Origin: Planctomycetota bacterium
GTDB taxonomy: Bacteria > Planctomycetota > Planctomycetia > Pirellulales > Pirellulaceae
Reading direction: 5' to 3'
DNA: 33,370 bases
NCBI GenBank assembly: GCA_016872635.1
Contig: VGZN01000007.1
Location: 1-33,370 of the forward strand
Numbering within the stretch: the stretch's first letter is position 1; each line of letters starts with the position of its first letter. Both the position numbers and the translations under genes were made by a program. Below the pieces are notes generated by a model that saw only the letters and a list, made by a program, of their open reading frames with translations, was not told the DNA's origin and made no database searches. Below are positions 33,269 to 33,370 of the stretch, in pieces.

Positions 33269-33370
33269 TTAGTTCCCTCCCAAGAATTTTGACCAGTCCC
33301 TAGCCGTACCCTCTATCATCGCCTCCACCCAGTACCAGATTGAGGGTCTTCCCAACTTCATGCCCCATTC

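Overview
The window looks like chromosomal DNA of a planctomycete (Pirellula/Rhodopirellula-like). The evidence is two DUF1559 proteins with type IV pilin-like N-termini, a planctomycete-type Nudix protein, secreted PQQ-propeller and HtrA proteins, a bacterial methenyl-tetrahydromethanopterin cyclohydrolase with its ATP-grasp neighbour, and many lineage-specific secreted or membrane proteins with no recognisable function. There are no tRNAs, rRNAs, CRISPR arrays, transposases or phage genes.

Layout. 1-6.2 kb: the 3' end of a SMUG1-like uracil-DNA glycosylase, an anti-sigma-like membrane protein, a convergent Nudix gene, then a secreted hypothetical protein and an M28 metallopeptidase as a pair. 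6.2-8.4 kb (minus): tsaD, translationally coupled to a HEAT-like gene. 8.5-14 kb (minus): five genes encoding, in order of transcription, a membrane-anchored substrate-binding/OmpA fusion, a two-TM coiled-coil protein, a PspA/IM30 homologue, a substrate-binding lipoprotein and an ABC permease. No ATPase gene is present in this group. 14-18.2 kb: nnrD, a YggS-type PLP protein, a MerC-like membrane protein with a His/Cys-rich insert and a DEAD-box helicase. 18.3-20 kb: a second HEAT-like protein. 20-23 kb (minus): two closely related DUF1559 paralogues flanking a 65-residue lipoprotein, preceded by a leader with two hairpins and a good candidate promoter. 23.3-26.1 kb: a divergent pair, a DevA-like ABC ATPase fused to a cyclic-nucleotide-binding domain and a DevB/HlyD-like lipoprotein; the permease is not in the window. 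26.2-29.6 kb (minus): a GINT1_N-like beta-propeller protein, a DUF486 gene broken by an in-frame TGA, an ATP-grasp ligase and mch. 29.7-33.3 kb (minus): an HtrA-type protease, a PQQ-like beta-propeller protein and a small secreted protein.

The best candidate for an undescribed system is the PspA/ABC/OmpA cluster at 8.5-14 kb. It combines an inner-membrane stress protein, two NMT1/TauA-type binding proteins (one tethered to the membrane with a C-terminal peptidoglycan-binding-like domain) and a lone permease. This suggests a device that links solute or lipid transport to envelope maintenance; the function is inference. Other points are the cNMP-binding exporter ATPase, the nonsense-mutated DUF486 gene, and a recurrent pattern of 15-bp in-frame tandem duplications scattered over unrelated genes.
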